DNA of 64,000 nt from Eulemur rufifrons (GCF_041146395.1 NC_091010.1:45962001-46026000), one strand, 5' to 3'; counted from the first letter of the stretch, positions 12,390 through 24,850 are shown. The notes: generated from the sequence alone by a model not told the origin. Numbers and translations: made by a program.

Positions 12390-12572
12390 GTCAGACTACT
12401 GCTAATAGGTATGGGGTTCCTTTTGGGGGTGATGAAAATGTCCTAAAATTATATAGTGGTGATGGTTGCACAACTCTGTAAAGATGCTAAAAACCACCGA
12501 CTTCTATGCTTTAAAAGGGTGAATTTTATGGTATGTGAGTTATATCTCAATAAAGCTGTTATAAAAAATAGG
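12390..12572 (+). mobile_element. L1M 3' end fragment
   Basis: It is the same 3' end as at 7500-7685 but better preserved: GGGGGTGATGAAAATGTCC, GATGGTTGCACAACTCTG, and a TATCTCAATAAAGCTGTTAT terminus. Confidence 0.85.
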
Positions 12573-13254
12573 TCAGAGTATTTAGTTAGCTTTCCGTTTT
12601 TCTGTCCTTCTCCAGTCTTAATTAAAATGTAAAATATAATTTAATTATAAATTTAACTTACAAATTAAAATATAAATTTAATTAAAATATAAAGAGCCAT
12701 AATATACCATACAGTATTTCAAACCAAGATTAAATATTATCTCTCTCTCCAAATCCATATTCATTCTCATTCTCTCTCTCTCCCCCTCAAGTACTATTGT
12801 ACTCATCAAAATTCAATTCATCTTTCTAAATTTCTCCCACGAAGACTTTCCTGGTCTCTACCAGCAAGTCTCCTCTTTCTAATCACTTACCAAACCTGTG
12901 CTAAATCAATCCCTTCTGTCACTCGGACTAGCACTAGGCTCTAAGGTGCAGATATGAGGGGAGTGAAGGGGGACATTAACAACGCCACTCTTAGGATTGC
13001 TTCCTCCCGGAAGTCTATTTCATTCCCTTCTTCCAGGACAGCTCCCCAGTCTCCATCTCAGACCAGGACTAATACCCAGGCGACCTTCCTGTCTCCAGCG
13101 TCCTCTCATATCAGTGATTCCCAAACAGCTGCCACAAAAGGAACTTCCTCATATACCATTTCCACTTACTTTATTCTCCTAATTAAGAACCCAGCATGAC
13201 TCCAATTACTTATGGAGTCTATGTAGTGTTACAGGGCCTCCTCTGAACCAGTTG
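12573..13254. other. Unassigned AT-rich then TC-rich sequence
   Basis: 12600-12720 is made of repeated AAATATAAATTTAATTAAAA-like words. A TC-rich run lies at 12740-12790. No gene was seen. Confidence 0.5.
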
Positions 13255-13560
13255 TTTCATGTCTTATGGCATCTCCGGCCACTTCACGCCATGCCCACTG
13301 TGCTCTGGTCAGGCTCTTCCTGGCAGGTGGAATCCTCACCTCCAAGGGGCTCCTTCCTTGTCCTTCGCCTCTTCCCAAAGCCAGATCTGAACATTCCTTC
13401 CCCTTGCAAGAAGTCTTCCCCAAGGAGCCTGATTTCACTTACCTGCTTCCCCTGTGCTCAGTTCATGGTCTACTATGCCGCCCTTACTGGTGCTTTCTGC
13501 GTGGCACGGCTCCTACTGCGTTTGTGCCTTCACTGCACAGCTGGACTCTCTGTCCTCAGT
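13255..13560 (+). repeat. L2 LINE fragment
   Basis: The L2 consensus trend of CCTTGCAAGAAGTCTTCCCCAAGG then TGATTTCACTTACCTGC is visible. The 98- and 133-codon frames lie inside it and are not genes. Confidence 0.5.
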
Positions 13561-13659
13561 AGGTACTCACGTGGACGTCTGCTGACCTGCTATTTCTCCT
13601 TCAAGAAAAACCCCTGCCTGCTTCAGAGCTCTGGAGTAAGTCCTCTGGACTGAGAGGAA

Positions 13660-14516
13660 GTAGTTTTGTGGTTTTGTTTTGTTTGGTTTCTTTAAATAAT
13701 AAACTGATCATTAATTAATTAATTAGCTCCAAACTGGCCATATGTTAGGCACTGTGGGAACTATATTTCTTTCGTGTTTTTTTTTTTCCCCCTTTTTTTT
13801 TGACCTGGTCATTAGAGTAGGAAAACCAGCAGTTAGCAGTGACTTGGGATAGCAGTTGGATGTATTGCTTTGTCTGCTCAGCCCCCATCCAGCATTTCCC
13901 TTAACTTTTTCACTGTAGAAAGCAGAGCCACCCAGATGGTTACACAGAAGCAGCCCTTTTGTGCAATGTGACCCTGGCTGTGGCCACAGAGGAAGGGTAC
14001 AGGGGTGGACAACTAACCAGGGTAGGTCAACTGGAGTCTCTTCTTTAAACCTGCACCTCGTGTCTTCTGACTCTAAGTTTGAGGCTTGAAATGATCTATC
14101 CTATTCAATTTAAAAAATACTATTCCTTCCCAGATTCCGTTTTCGGCTGTATAGTGTTAATTATTGTATGTTTAAAGTTCTTAGTACTGTACAGTGTAAG
14201 ATCTCTAGTGTATAAATCTAATGACGTGCTTGCTGTAGTCTCACTGAGGGCAGTGGAACTACAACTTTCTTTTTAAAATATAATTCAGGCAAATAAAGGC
14301 ATTAAGTTATACTAGTGCAATGGAAGATTTATTATCTAAACTTTGAAAAGTCAGGACATTCCAGAGTCAGATTCCAGGAGAGATATTTCTAGAAAAGAAA
14401 GTAGAAAGACCTAACGTATGTCAGTGCTTGGTCCATTTGCTGCCTGGTACAATAATCCTGTGGATTAAGCATGGGGATCATATTGCACAGACGCTAACCC
14501 TGTACCTTGCACAAAT
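13660..14516. other. Unassigned intronic sequence with an (ATTA)n patch
   Basis: ATTAATTAATTAATTAG lies near 13712, and interrupted T runs lie near 13778-13800. Nothing else was recognised. Confidence 0.5.
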
Positions 14517-14829
14517 GAGACCAATATTTCTTTTTTTTTTTTTTCCTTTCTTTCTCCAGATAGGCTGAAGTGCAGTGGCAGGATGGATCATGGCTCACTG
14601 CAGCCTTGAACTCTTGGCTCAAGGGATCCTTCCGCCTCAGCCTCCTGAATAGCCGGGACTACAGGTACGTGCCACCATGCCCGGCTAATTTTTAAAAATC
14701 TTTTGTAGAGGCAGGATCTCTCTATGTTGCCTCAAAATCCTGGGCTCAGGAGATCCTCTCACCTCAGCTTTCCAAAGTGCTGGGATTATTACAAGCATGA
14801 GCCACTGTGCCCAGTGGAGACCAATATTT
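14517..14829 (-). mobile_element. AluJ-like SINE with target-site duplications
   Basis: A dimeric Alu in antisense order, with a T-rich start, the GCTCACTGCAGCC region, the GGGACTACAGGTACGTGCC middle and AAAGTGCTGGGATTA. It is flanked by an exact 13-bp duplication GAGACCAATATTT at 14517-14529 and 14817-14829. The Alu body is 14530-14816. Divergence and base choices suggest the old AluJ group. Confidence 0.9.
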
Positions 14830-14919
14830 GATGACTGATTGTTGAATAAGTTTCATAAAAGTAAAATAATTCAAAAATTTTAAAAAGCATTTATCTTGAG
14901 GTAACTGGCCATTAAAACT

Positions 14920-15060
14920 ACATTATCTCTGTTACAAAAGGAGAAACTGAGGAACAGAAAAATGAAGCAACCGACTTGTGTCTCCTTGTATGTTCATAGT
15001 AGACCTAGGGATGAATTCAAGATTTACTTACTCCAAAGATTGGACTTCAATTTTGAAACT
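14920..15060 (-). repeat. MIR SINE fragment, antisense
   Basis: CTCTGTTACAAAAGGAGAAACTGAGGAACAGAAAAATGAAGC is the MIR core reversed. A degenerate tRNA-like part follows. Confidence 0.6.
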
Positions 15061-15994
15061 AGAATTTCATAGGCTGTTGATGTATTTCATGAGATTAAGA
15101 AATTTGAACAGAAGCAAGAGCATTCAAAGATGCCTCCAAAGACAAAGTTCCTTAAAAATATCACACAAAATAGTTGCTAGGCAAGGGAGTCTTTCAGCCC
15201 AGCCTGAATTATTTCAGGCATTGGTAGTTAGTCCAGGCTTATTTTCATAGCCGCGATCCTCACTGGGACTTTTATCTATCTACTCTGGGTCACTACATCC
15301 CTGGAGTCTAATTCAGAGCAAGAGGATTCCTTTATTCCTTTTCCTTTGTTATCTGGCCTTACTTCTAATTTAAAAACAAAACTGCTTTCCAAATATAGTC
15401 TTTCCTTTCCATTAAGGCAAGATGCTATAGCTGATGATTTATTTTTTCTCCAGAGATAGCATCTGAATGTTCCAGAGATCAATTTTATTTGTTTCTATGA
15501 ACATACATTCATATTTCAATGTGCATCTTTCAGCTTTGGCCACTTGCTCTAATGTTCCCTCTTTCCTGACCTGATCCACACATGCTCATGTGCATTAGGG
15601 ATGACTGGGGTTGGGTTTCTTCCTGCTGCAGGTACTTTGTGGCTCTTGTACCTGTCATTTGCATCCTGCCAACAGCATCCTCCCCATCTCTTCACTTTTC
15701 TGCTTTCTCAAGAGTGAACTCACCTTCCATGACTAATGCAATCCATAAGCAGCCTTCATGCTGATTCCACAGATTTTAATTTCCTAACATTTCCCTTTAG
15801 ACTCTTCCCAACATTCTCTTTTTAGAAAGAAAATCCCATCTTGGAATTAGTCAGAGGCTCCACATGGCCTCCTGTGTGAACTCCTCGCACAAGGCTCAGA
15901 CACCTCAGGTGGTACCTGGCCACGATCAGACAAGGCCTGCACAGGCAAAGTGAAGTGGAAGGTTCTAAGAATGCATTTCTACCGATATGTACTA
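15061..15994. other. Unassigned intronic sequence
   Basis: No exon, RNA gene or clear repeat. Parts near 15540-15900 have an L2-like pyrimidine bias but are too diverged to call. Confidence 0.5.
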
Positions 15995-16112
15995 GTAACC
16001 AACTGTGTGCTGAGCACCCTGCTGGGAGTGGTAAATGAGACAGGAATTAATTGAGTAAGGCTCCTGACCTCAAAGAGTTCTAAGATCCTTTATATGACAT
16101 TCAAGGCTAAAA
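15995..16112 (-). repeat. L2 3' end fragment, antisense
   Basis: ACTGTGTGCTGAGCACCCTGCTGGGAGTGG then CCTGACCTCAAAGAGTTC fits reversed L2. Confidence 0.55.
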
Positions 16113-16117
16113 TACAT

Positions 16118-16325
16118 AGGTGACAGCATGGTGTAGCAGAAGGGGCTTTGGCTATGGGGCAACAGATCTGAGTGACCTTGGGCCAATTGCTTAATTTTAT
16201 TTTCCTCAACTGCAAAAGCAGATGGTACCTATCTCACAGGGGTTCTTGTGAGGATTTACTAGTGCAAGAGGAATATACTAGACATTCAACAAATGGCATT
16301 TAATTATTTATTGTTATTATTAAAA
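16118..16325 (+). repeat. MIR SINE
   Basis: It contains CAGCATGGTGTAGCAGAAGGGGCTTTGG, TGACCTTGGGCCAATTGCTTAA, CCTCAACTGCAAAAGCAGATGG and a TTATTGTTATTATTA tail. Confidence 0.85.
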
Positions 16326-16984
16326 ATATATTTAAAAATAACAGCAGCATTTACTATTAGGACTCTAGAGTCAGCCATACAAACTCTAGAACTCACTTCT
16401 ATTGTAGTAAACCTTTCAGAGATGCCTTTAATGCACATGAAAAAGGAATTATTCCAGGCTAATTGATGAGCCTGACTCTTGAGGCCAACATACAGCACAT
16501 CTTTCTACTGACCTCCAGAGGGCCCATTTTTACCAAGAGGCAACTAAAAGAAAGGCTCTTTGAAGAGCCCACTCTGGGAAGTGTTGCTTATTTCTTAGGC
16601 CCACAAGGATGAAGAGGAAGACGTTGGATTTGTTGCCTTTCATTACAGAACCACAGGTGAATGGGGTGAGAACATTTCCCGCTTGACTCCTGCTCTTAGG
16701 ACAGTTAATGGAAACCAACTGGAACTCAGCACATCTGAAACTTGGTCTACTTCTTCCCTCGCTCTTTTCACAAAGGCCATGGGGCACACAGGTCATGGCT
16801 CAAACTTAAAAAGACTTTCTCTGCTAGGGATATCAGGCTTGTCACAGAACATGTTAGCTGTGTGGCTGAGGAGCTGAGGTTAAAAACCATCAGCACTATT
16901 AGGCAGTTCCTGGAGACAGCCTCTAATTTAATTAGTCTTAATGAAGCATACCTAATGAGATTACTACTATATTTCTTTGTCTTT
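16326..16984. other. Unassigned intronic sequence
   Basis: Short overlapping frames only, with no recognised repeat. Confidence 0.5.
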
Positions 16985-17300
16985 TATACAGCTTCCTTGA
17001 GACATAATTCACATCCCTTACAATTCACCCATTAAAGTGTATAATTCAATGGATTTCAGCATATTCACAGAGTTGTGCATCTATCCCCACAATCAATTTT
17101 AGAACGTTTCCATTACCCCAGAAAGAAACACTGCACCCCTCAGATATCACCCCCACAAGCCTTCTCCCCACCCCCAGGGCTAGGAAACCACTAATCTACT
17201 TTCTGTCTCTATAGATTTGCCCATTCTGGACATTTCATATAAATGGAGTCATATAATATATGGTCCTTTGTGACTGGCTTCATTCACTTAGTACTGCTAT
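16985..17300 (-). mobile_element. Old L1 3' UTR fragment, antisense
   Basis: It contains CCTTGAGACATAATTCACAT, AGTGTATAATTCAATGGATTT, CACAGAGTTGTGCATC and CCATTCTGGACATTTCATATAAATGGAGTC. This is the same L1M segment as at 29845-30600. Confidence 0.85.
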
Positions 17301-17324
17301 ATTTCTTAAAGACAGAGGTATCTT

Positions 17325-17640
17325 CAATGTTTATCAAAAGGGGAATTGCTAAATAAAGCAAAGTACAGCCGTACTGTGGATTACTGCAGCACTTTAAAAA
17401 ATAGGTAGATCTACATATATTAATAAAGGTCTCTAATATATGCACATAAATATGAAATCTGGAAGAATATACATCAAAATGATAAAAGTGGAGACCTCCA
17501 GGGATGGGGAGAGAGGAATAAGACTAGGGACAGAATACAAAGAGAAATCTCCTTATTTAGAATATGTTCATTGTTTCAAGGATAATTATTCATGCATTAC
17601 TTTCACAATTAAAAAATTAATTAAAAAGAGAACATTAGAA
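17325..17640 (+). mobile_element. Old L1 (L1M/L1ME-like) 3' end
   Basis: It reads GGGGAATTGCTAAATAAAG..., GTGGATTACTGCAGCACTTTAAAAA and GACCTCCAGGGATGGGGAG, a common old-L1 3' segment in sense order. Confidence 0.65.
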
Positions 17641-18221
17641 ATAAGAGAAAGAGAGAGAAGTAGTTGAAACAAAAGGTGAAAAGGAGACCTTTTCCCCTTT
17701 TCCTTTTTCTTTTCTTTTTACTGTTTTCTGGGAGAGCAGGGAAGAGGAAAGCTGGGCAGGCTGACTCTGCAGTCACTGCAGGGGAGGATCCCTCAGAAAA
17801 CAGTCTGAGCAACCTTGAAAAGGAAAAGACATCAGATAGAATTGTGAGGTTAAGCAACTAATTATGGATCATGAGAAGAATTTAGGTTCATTTTCAACAG
17901 ACTCTGATGTTGGTTAAGACCTAGACATAACTGAATTTGCTTATGTGATAACATTAGAAAGAATGTCTGCTACCTACCTATCTAGGGATAGATTATAGAT
18001 GCCCATTCTCAGGGCACCCAATTTCCACAGAGCACCACATGGCTGTGGTGGTAAATGGTGGATCTTAGGTGGAAGAGCACCAAATTGGAGTGTCACAAAA
18101 AACAGAGGTAAGATAGATCTCCTCTATTCTAACAGATGCCCTAACAGGTAAAGGTGCTTGCCTGAAAGCAAATGGTGAATTTGTAGCTGTAGCAGCAATA
18201 GTTATAGTAATGTTGACAAAA
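17641..18221. other. Unassigned intronic sequence
   Basis: Purine-rich at 17640-17690 and CTTTTCTTTTC-rich at 17695-17725. No gene was recognised. Confidence 0.5.
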
Positions 18222-18458
18222 AATAATTAATATTTATCAAGTATGTAGTATGTGCCAAGTATTGTCCCAAGCATTTCATATTTATTATTTAAATTAATCC
18301 TCAAACAACCTTACAGATTCTATCATTAGCCCCATTTTATGAATAAAGAAATGAAAGCCAGGAGAGATTAAGTAATTTGCTTAAGTGAGAGGCTAGCACT
18401 AGACATCATGCCTTCTGATTCCAATCTAATATTATTACCATGACACGATGCCAGTTCT
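18222..18458 (-). repeat. MIR SINE, antisense
   Basis: It reads TTTATCAAGTATGTAGTATGTGCC, CCCCATTTTATGAATAAAGAAATG and TTAAGTAATTTGCTTAAGTGAGAGGC, a nearly full reversed MIR. Confidence 0.85.
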
Positions 18459-19574
18459 TGACTTTCTTTCTCTAGGCCTCCTACGAACAGAAAAATCTTT
18501 AATTCCCCATAGCTTCCAATTTGAAAACAGACTACTTAACCTTTTCTTTTCATTTTTAGTTGTGTATTTGTGCTAAATTCATCTGGTAAAGATAAGAGGT
18601 TATATTAATACTAGTAAAGAATTACTTGCTAAAATTTCACTCCTATGTGAACCCCCAGTTAGTATTTTCATACGCTGATACTTGTATCAAATAATTTAGG
18701 TGTTTATTGTCACTATTTAACTAAAAATTGAAATTAACTCCTCAGTGGAATGAAGCCCTTGTTTCACTCTTTACCAGAAGAAATATACGTAAAGGTCAAA
18801 AATCAAAAAAACAAGATCAGGAATAATTTGAATAGTATATACTAAGCTACAAAATGACCAACTTACAATATCGCAAATAAAACCTAGAGTAAGTTAAAAT
18901 AATCAAAGGTGTCACAGAAGAGCACAAATCACCAGGGAAACAATAAAAGTTCTGGCATATGAGAGGTGGATTACATTTACCAAAGGGAATAGTGTAGGCT
19001 GGAGGAAGGGGGAGGGTCGAGTCTTGAAGACCACTCACCCACTGAATGAAGTCAACTGAAGACCACAGAGAATAAAAAGCAACTCAATTTGGTTTAATAT
19101 ATTTTTTTGTGTGTGAGAAACAGAAAAGGTTGAACTCATCTGCTTTTTCAATTATGAACAGGAAACATAAAACTATACTCAATAAATACACCAAAAGCCG
19201 TAATAAAAACTACTTCAGGTCCATGTAACAGCCAGTGAAAGAGGAAAAGGAGAAGCAGAGAGGGAGGGAGGGCAGGAGAGAGAAGAGGAAGCTCAGCAGG
19301 GTCCCAGTCACCTCTCTGCATCCGTCACTGTCAGATCCCCTCCCTTTCACAGCGTGCCCTCCCCAGGACTATCCTATTTCTGTTTCCTTTCGTCCCACAA
19401 TGTCTCGAGCCCTTTGCTTCTACTTCCTCCTCCTCCCCCATTCTCTCTGGACATCCCCCGCCCCAGCACTCTGAGAAAACCCGAGAAGATCACCAAGGAC
19501 CCCTTCTCTAATCGCAGCCCTTATTCTCTGTAGCCTTGCTACTGGATTTTGAATTGCTCATCAGCCCTTCCTTC
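18459..19574. other. Unassigned intronic sequence with a purine-rich patch
   Basis: GGAGGGAGGGCAGGAGAG-type purine-rich sequence spans about 19235-19300. The 79-codon frame here is low complexity at its start. No splice sites or domain were seen. Confidence 0.5.
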
Positions 19575-19690
19575 TTTATTTTTTTAAAAATTATTAAATA
19601 CCAAAGTAATACATTCACATGGTTAAAAAAATGCCAAAAAGGCTTATAATGATGAGTGCTGCTTCTCCCACCAGATATACTACTATTTCT
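19575..19690 (-). repeat. Old L1-like 3' UTR fragment
   Basis: AATACCAAAGTAATACATTCACATGGTTAAAAAAATGCCAAAAAGG resembles a widespread L1M 3' UTR segment. Confidence 0.45.
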
Positions 19691-19899
19691 TTATTATAAC
19701 TTGTAGAAATTATGCTTGAATTTCTGGTATGAAAGATGAGAATTTAGCTCTTTAAAAGTCCGCGTCTTCTATTCTCTCCTCCCTTCTCCCAATATGATTC
19801 TAGTCTCATTTTCTCTTCTTTTCACTTTTGCAATTTCAAGCAACATAGTTAAACCTATAATTCTTTTGTCAGCAACCATACATAGTTATCTGTGATCCC

Positions 19900-20430
19900 C
19901 CACTGAGAGTAGAAAACATCTACAGGCAAGCAGCCTACTGATTACTTTAACTTGTCTTTGTTTACATCGCAGTCTTCATTGATATGACTTTACTATTCCA
20001 GGAAGCTCTTGTCCAGGAAGACACAACTTGAAAATGTTTATCATTTGTTTCAGGAATTTCCTGAAAACCCATTTAAAAGGAACATCTGACTGCTCAAGTT
20101 TTCAGTAGATGATATCAAATTATTAATACTATTTACTCTCCAAGACTCCTTGAAACACCTCAAAATTCTTGCTTGGCAGTGTCCATCAATCCCAAAATAT
20201 TATGTCATGATACTTACCCAGTCCTGATCGAGTCCCCATACTGAAAGATCTACTTTAAACCAGACCTCAAAAAAAGCCTCATAAATATTTTGACTTTGTC
20301 TTTCCCCTACTGAGATGCTACTAAAACTTTGTAAAGGCATTTTTCTCTCTTACCACAGTAAGCAATAAACTCAGTTTTGCCTTATCAACAGGTTAGTTCA
20401 GTGGTATTTTGGAGCCAGCATTCAACAATG
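19900..20430 (+). mobile_element. 5' LTR of a decayed class-I-like endogenous retrovirus
   Basis: The 3' part is clear. AGTAAGCAATAAACTCAG, GCCTTATCAACAGG and GGTATTTTGGAGCCAGCATTCAACA recur in related form at 22080-22155, which marks LTR copies at both ends of one element. The left boundary is not resolved and could lie anywhere in about 19870-20035. A GGCAACCCCAGTG block just after it may be a worn primer-binding site of an arginine-tRNA type (inference). Confidence 0.6.
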
Positions 20431-22030
20431 TTGGCAACCCCAGTGAAACTGAGTCGAGACCTCCTCCCCATCACTACGTGAGACTCCCAATTCAAACACA
20501 GAGCTCCCCTGAGCACTGTAGCCTCCTTCTGAGATCTCTCTGAGTTGACAATGCAGGTTGTGAGTCCTGCATTGGGCTCAGCTCTGATTTCTTTTTTATT
20601 TCATTTCTTTGGCTTCTCCAAATGCTGAGTTTATTTTGTGCCTCAAGATTAAGAAACCCTTTTTAAGAATTCTTTGATTATCTGATAAGATTGGGAAAAC
20701 TGTTATCCTTGCTGGAAATCTGCGTTATTATTAGCACTACTCTTTGTTTCTGTCTGTCCTCGCCATTTCTTCTTGCTTATCTTTAAGAGGCAAGTTCAAA
20801 GGGGAGAGGAGAAAGACCCAGAGTTTGCTCTTCAAGATAGTGCCAAGGACTGAAAAGTTCAGAGGTTTCTTCTTGACCAGCATCCTTTGGAAAAACTGTG
20901 TTTTGGGTTAGTTTTCAAAACCTTATAAGAACTTTTCTCACTGTTGCTGTTTCGTCTGTGAGACTCTGATTCTGGAAGAGATCTCCTCTCTAAACCTTCT
21001 GTCCCATGGGAACTGAAAATTCATCAAATTTTCCATTGGAGATGGCCCAGCCTTTTGGATGGGGACCCAAGTCATGAGGAACACGACACTTTCAACCACT
21101 TCCATGCTCTCATGGTTTTTTTTCAGTCTAAATCTAATGATTCAACCTTCCAGGCCACACTCCTGCTTCTTATATGTACTATACAACATTCAAACCCATG
21201 AACTTACTTTCTAAATGGCATAATCTCACCAAGGATAATTTGGAATGACAGAATTTTTGATATGAACAAAAAAACATTCATTTGAGAAACATCTTAGAAT
21301 GAAAAAGGGATTAAATATCAAATAGTCGGCATCTTTTGATTGGTATGAAGAAACATTCAAAAGAAATTCAAATTCCAAAATTGTTTCTCTAATAGACTCC
21401 TTGGCCAAGGCAAAGGAAAAATGTGAAACACTTAAAACTATCTTTCTTTTAGATGCCCCCGACAACTCACAACTGGAAACAAATGGTCTTCGTCTTACTA
21501 TTCCTCTTCCCATCCTATGCTCCTCCATTTCCCTCTGCTTCTATTTCTTTTTCAGATCAATTCCCCTTCTCTCCTGGCTGGCCAGAAACCCTCCATGTTA
21601 AATTATCCCTTAAGTTAAACAGGAAAAGCCCTTGGATTTTAATTCCTGGTCTTAGTCTGAGCTGAGAGCCATTGAACAAAGACTTTCCAAAGCATAGATA
21701 AGATATTGTGAAATCTGCAGAGGAATTTAGGACAGTTATTGCATATAATGTGAGGCTCCCTGGATCTATACCAATTGGTTCGAATGTTAGTGGAAATCTT
21801 AGATGCAAAACATTGGATGGAGAAGGCAGAATGGGAAGACTGTGAGGATGACTTAAAGGCCCAGAAGCTCTTTAATGCCACTGGACACCATTCAAGAGAA
21901 GATCCTGAAGCATGGGTGACTCCAGTCTGTCTTCACTTTTTGTAAATGGCCTTAAGCTAGAAATAGGGGATTTAATATGCAAACTAAATCTAGAATGAGG
22001 AAGAGTCCTGTTGCTAGACCGCTAATATCT
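20431..22030 (+). mobile_element. ERV interior, gag-like, heavily decayed
   Basis: This region lies between two related LTR ends and opens with an untranslated leader (ACAGAGCTCCCCTGAGCACTG...). At about 21360-21950 it has short open stretches in sense order that have the look of a gammaretrovirus-like gag: a proline-rich patch, then a tryptophan- and glutamate-rich block. No protease, polymerase or envelope region was recognised before the second LTR, so the provirus is internally deleted. It encodes nothing intact. Confidence 0.5.
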
Positions 22031-22160
22031 CATTGAAGATTTACAACAGAATAAGATTTGTCAAGGTAGTGCTCTTCATTTTGTGATAAGCAATCCACTC
22101 AGCTTTGCCTGATCACCGGGTTATTTTGCTGGTATTTTCAGGGAGCCAGCAGGCACTCAA
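22031..22160 (+). mobile_element. 3' LTR remnant of the same ERV
   Basis: GATAAGCAATCCACTCAGC, TTGCCTGATCACCGGGTTA and GGTATTTTCAGGGAGCCAGCAGGCACTCAAC align with the end of the 5' LTR at 20340-20430. Only the terminal part is present. Confidence 0.65.
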
Positions 22161-22329
22161 CTCCGCTTTGTAAGAGGAGGTCATTAGTTCACCCATCTTT
22201 CCCACCTTTTCTCCTCCCACCTTCCACCTCCCAAACCTGTGAGCTATGCTTGACTTTTACATTTTTCCAAGGCTGATGATATTTATGATCTATTCTGTAA
22301 CCATGGCTACCTTCTGTTCCTTGTCAAAA
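22161..22329. other. Unassigned sequence between ERV and L1
   Basis: Short CT-rich stretch with no call. Confidence 0.4.
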
Positions 22330-23280
22330 GGTATATTCTAAATGTTGAAAACCACCTACTGAAAGTCCTATTAACTTTTAGGACTATTTGAATCATGACT
22401 TTCTTATTTAGTTCTTACCCTTCCCCTCCACTTCACAGTTTCTAAAAGGCCCTTACTTAATCTTGAACTCTATGCCTTTATCATGTTCTTAGTTTTCCCT
22501 ACAATCTCCAACATACAGCCTGTTTTATCAAATTACCATTTTCTCTCCAGAGCCTTACTCATGGAGTCCTTCATTCTCCTGGTCCAACGTGGACTGTCTG
22601 CTCTGTGAGTTTGCTACCCAGTTAGTTCTTTTTGGACTTTCATGTCTGAAAATGTCAGTATTCTGCCTTTACACTTGACAGAAAGTCAGCTGAGGTACAA
22701 ATTTCTGGGTTGAAAACCAGCAACTTTGTTTAGAACTTTGAAAGTATTGCTCTGTTGTATTCTAGCCTCCCATGTTGTTGATAAGAAAGTTAATGCCAAT
22801 CTTAGCCTTGTTTCTTTTTCTCTCTGGAAGGTTTTAGTATCTTCTACTTATTGTTGGTTTTTTAAAATTTTTTTCAGGATGTGTCTACACGAGGATTGAT
22901 TTTATTTCATTGTGCTCAGAATTTGTTACGCCCTTAAAATGTCAAGACTTTTATATCCCTTCAACTCACAGACATATTCAGTTATAGGATATTTTCTTGT
23001 ATTATTTTATTGATAATTTCCTCCCCTCTTTGTTTTTTTGTTCTCTCTTTGTGGACTCCTACTAGTGAAATTGGGAACCTATTCATCTTCTCTATTTCAT
23101 AACTTTTCTTTGATATTTTCTGTCTTTTTGTTTCTCTTTCTGTTCTAGATTTGGAGACTTTTCTCTATGTCATTTTCCAATCCTTTTTTTTTTTATGATT
23201 TTTGCTTAGAAATTATATTTTCAATTTCCAAGAGGTCTTTATATTTTAATTGTTCTAACTCTTAATATATAACTTGATGT
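22330..23280 (-). mobile_element. L1M 5' UTR fragment, antisense
   Basis: It has the reversed old-L1 leader pattern: TATTCTAGCCTCCCATGTTGTTG, CTTCAACTCACAGACATATTC, AGATTTGGAGACTTTTCTC and TTTCAATTTCCAAGAGGTC. The same class of sequence is at 43260-43870. Confidence 0.6.
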
Positions 23281-23870
23281 GCTGGTTTTTGAATATATAC
23301 ACTAGAGGTTGACTTACATCAACCAATTTACTGGATTAATGGACACTTCCCATTCCTTCTTAGAAACACAATGACTGGTACTCATGACATACTAAACGCT
23401 CATGGCTATAAGGCCACTCACTGGTTTGCCCACATTCCTACTTCTATCAGCTGAGTTGAATACCTATCAAGAAGAGTTGTGTTTTTCCCCAACTCTGTAT
23501 ATGCCATGTTGTGGAAACTAATAAAATACAAAGAGAGTTGTTATTTCCATGAAAGCTAAATTGACTACTTTGAAAAGATTTGATCCAGGAGGGGCAAAAA
23601 ATATCTTGAGTTCAACCTTAGTACTCAAGTAGATACTTCATATTATTTTGGTTCTGTAACACTTCTTTTCACTAATATAAATAAGGAATTAATTTTACAG
23701 AGCTATAAATGGCTATTCCATAAAAATGATACAGTACCTATTAAATTCAAGTGGTTAAAAAAGTCAATTGAATAAACAATGTGATACTTACAGAATGAAG
23801 CATTAATAAATCTGGAACAAAAGCTTTAAGCTTCTGATCCTTAGAGCTAAATTGGTTCTACCAGAACCTG
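23281..23870. other. Unassigned intronic sequence
   Basis: AT-rich, with no exon or recognisable repeat. Confidence 0.5.
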
Positions 23871-23871
23871 A

Positions 23872-24052
23872 ATGAAAGAGCACTAAAACTGGAGTTAGAA
23901 GACCCAGTTCAGGTACCAGATCCAGAATCATCTTAACTGTATGGCTTTAGGCAAGTCAAAATCTTTTTCAGACTCAGTTTTTCCATTTATAAATAAAATA
24001 GGAAGAATTTCAAATGCTATATGTCTGAAAAACTTTTAAGAGAGTAAGATTA
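23872..24052 (+). repeat. MIR SINE
   Basis: It reads GAATGAAAGAGCACTAAAACTGGAGTTAGAAG, ATGGCTTTAGGCAAGTCAAAA and CAGACTCAGTTTTTCCATTTATAAA. Confidence 0.8.
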
Positions 24053-24289
24053 AAAGTGTAAAGCATTTTTTAAAACTTTCTATTTTGAAATTATTAGAGA
24101 TTGACAGGAATTTGCAAAGATAGTACAGCAATGTCCCAGGTACCCCTACACCTAGTTTCCCCAAATGGCCACATCTTAACTATAACACAATATCAAAATC
24201 AGATATTCGACATTAGTATAATGAATATATAGCTATATCCATTTTATCACATGTGTATGTTTGTGAACTACTACCACAATCAAGATACA

Positions 24290-24623
24290 CAGTAGTCGCC
24301 CTTACTCACAGGCGAAAGTTCCAAGACCCCTAGGAGATGCCTGAAACTACAGATAGTACTAAACATTATATGTACTATGTTCTTCCTATACATACATATC
24401 TGTAATAAAGTTCAATTTATAAATTAGGCACTGTAAGAGATTAATAATAACTAATAAAAAATAAAACAATTATAACAATATATTGTCATAAAAGCTATGT
24501 GAATGTGATCTCTCTCTCTCTCACACAATATCTTATAGTACTGTACTCACCTATTTTGGACCACGGTTGACCAGGGTAACTGAAACCTTGGAAAGCGAAA
24601 CCGCAGATAAGGGGGGTCTACTG
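24290..24623 (+). mobile_element. MER2 (Tigger-derived DNA transposon)
   Basis: Terminal inverted repeats are visible: CAGTAGTCGCCCTTACTC at the left and AAGGGGGGTCTACTG at the right. The inside reads GACCCCTAGGAGATGCCTGAAACTAC and GACCACGGTTGACCAGGGTAACTGAAACC. It has a TA just outside the right end and no clear TA at the left. At about 334 bp it fits a near-full MER2. Confidence 0.9.
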
Positions 24624-24850
24624 TAGAACTACTATTCCACCACAGAGACCTCCTCATGCTGTCTCTTAATAGTCATATCTGTTTCACAACCCTCCCCTCC
24701 GAATCCCTAATCCCTAGCAACTATGAATCTGTTCTCTATGTCTATATTTTTTGTCATTTCAAGAACATTATCTAAATGGAATCATACATCATTTGGCCTG
24801 CTGACGTTGGCTTTTTTGTTTTTTTAATTCAGCATACTGCCCTTGAGATC

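Noticed and set aside
13252..13653. 133-codon and 98-codon plus-strand frames
   Set aside because: They overlap in different frames inside an L2 fragment and match no known protein.
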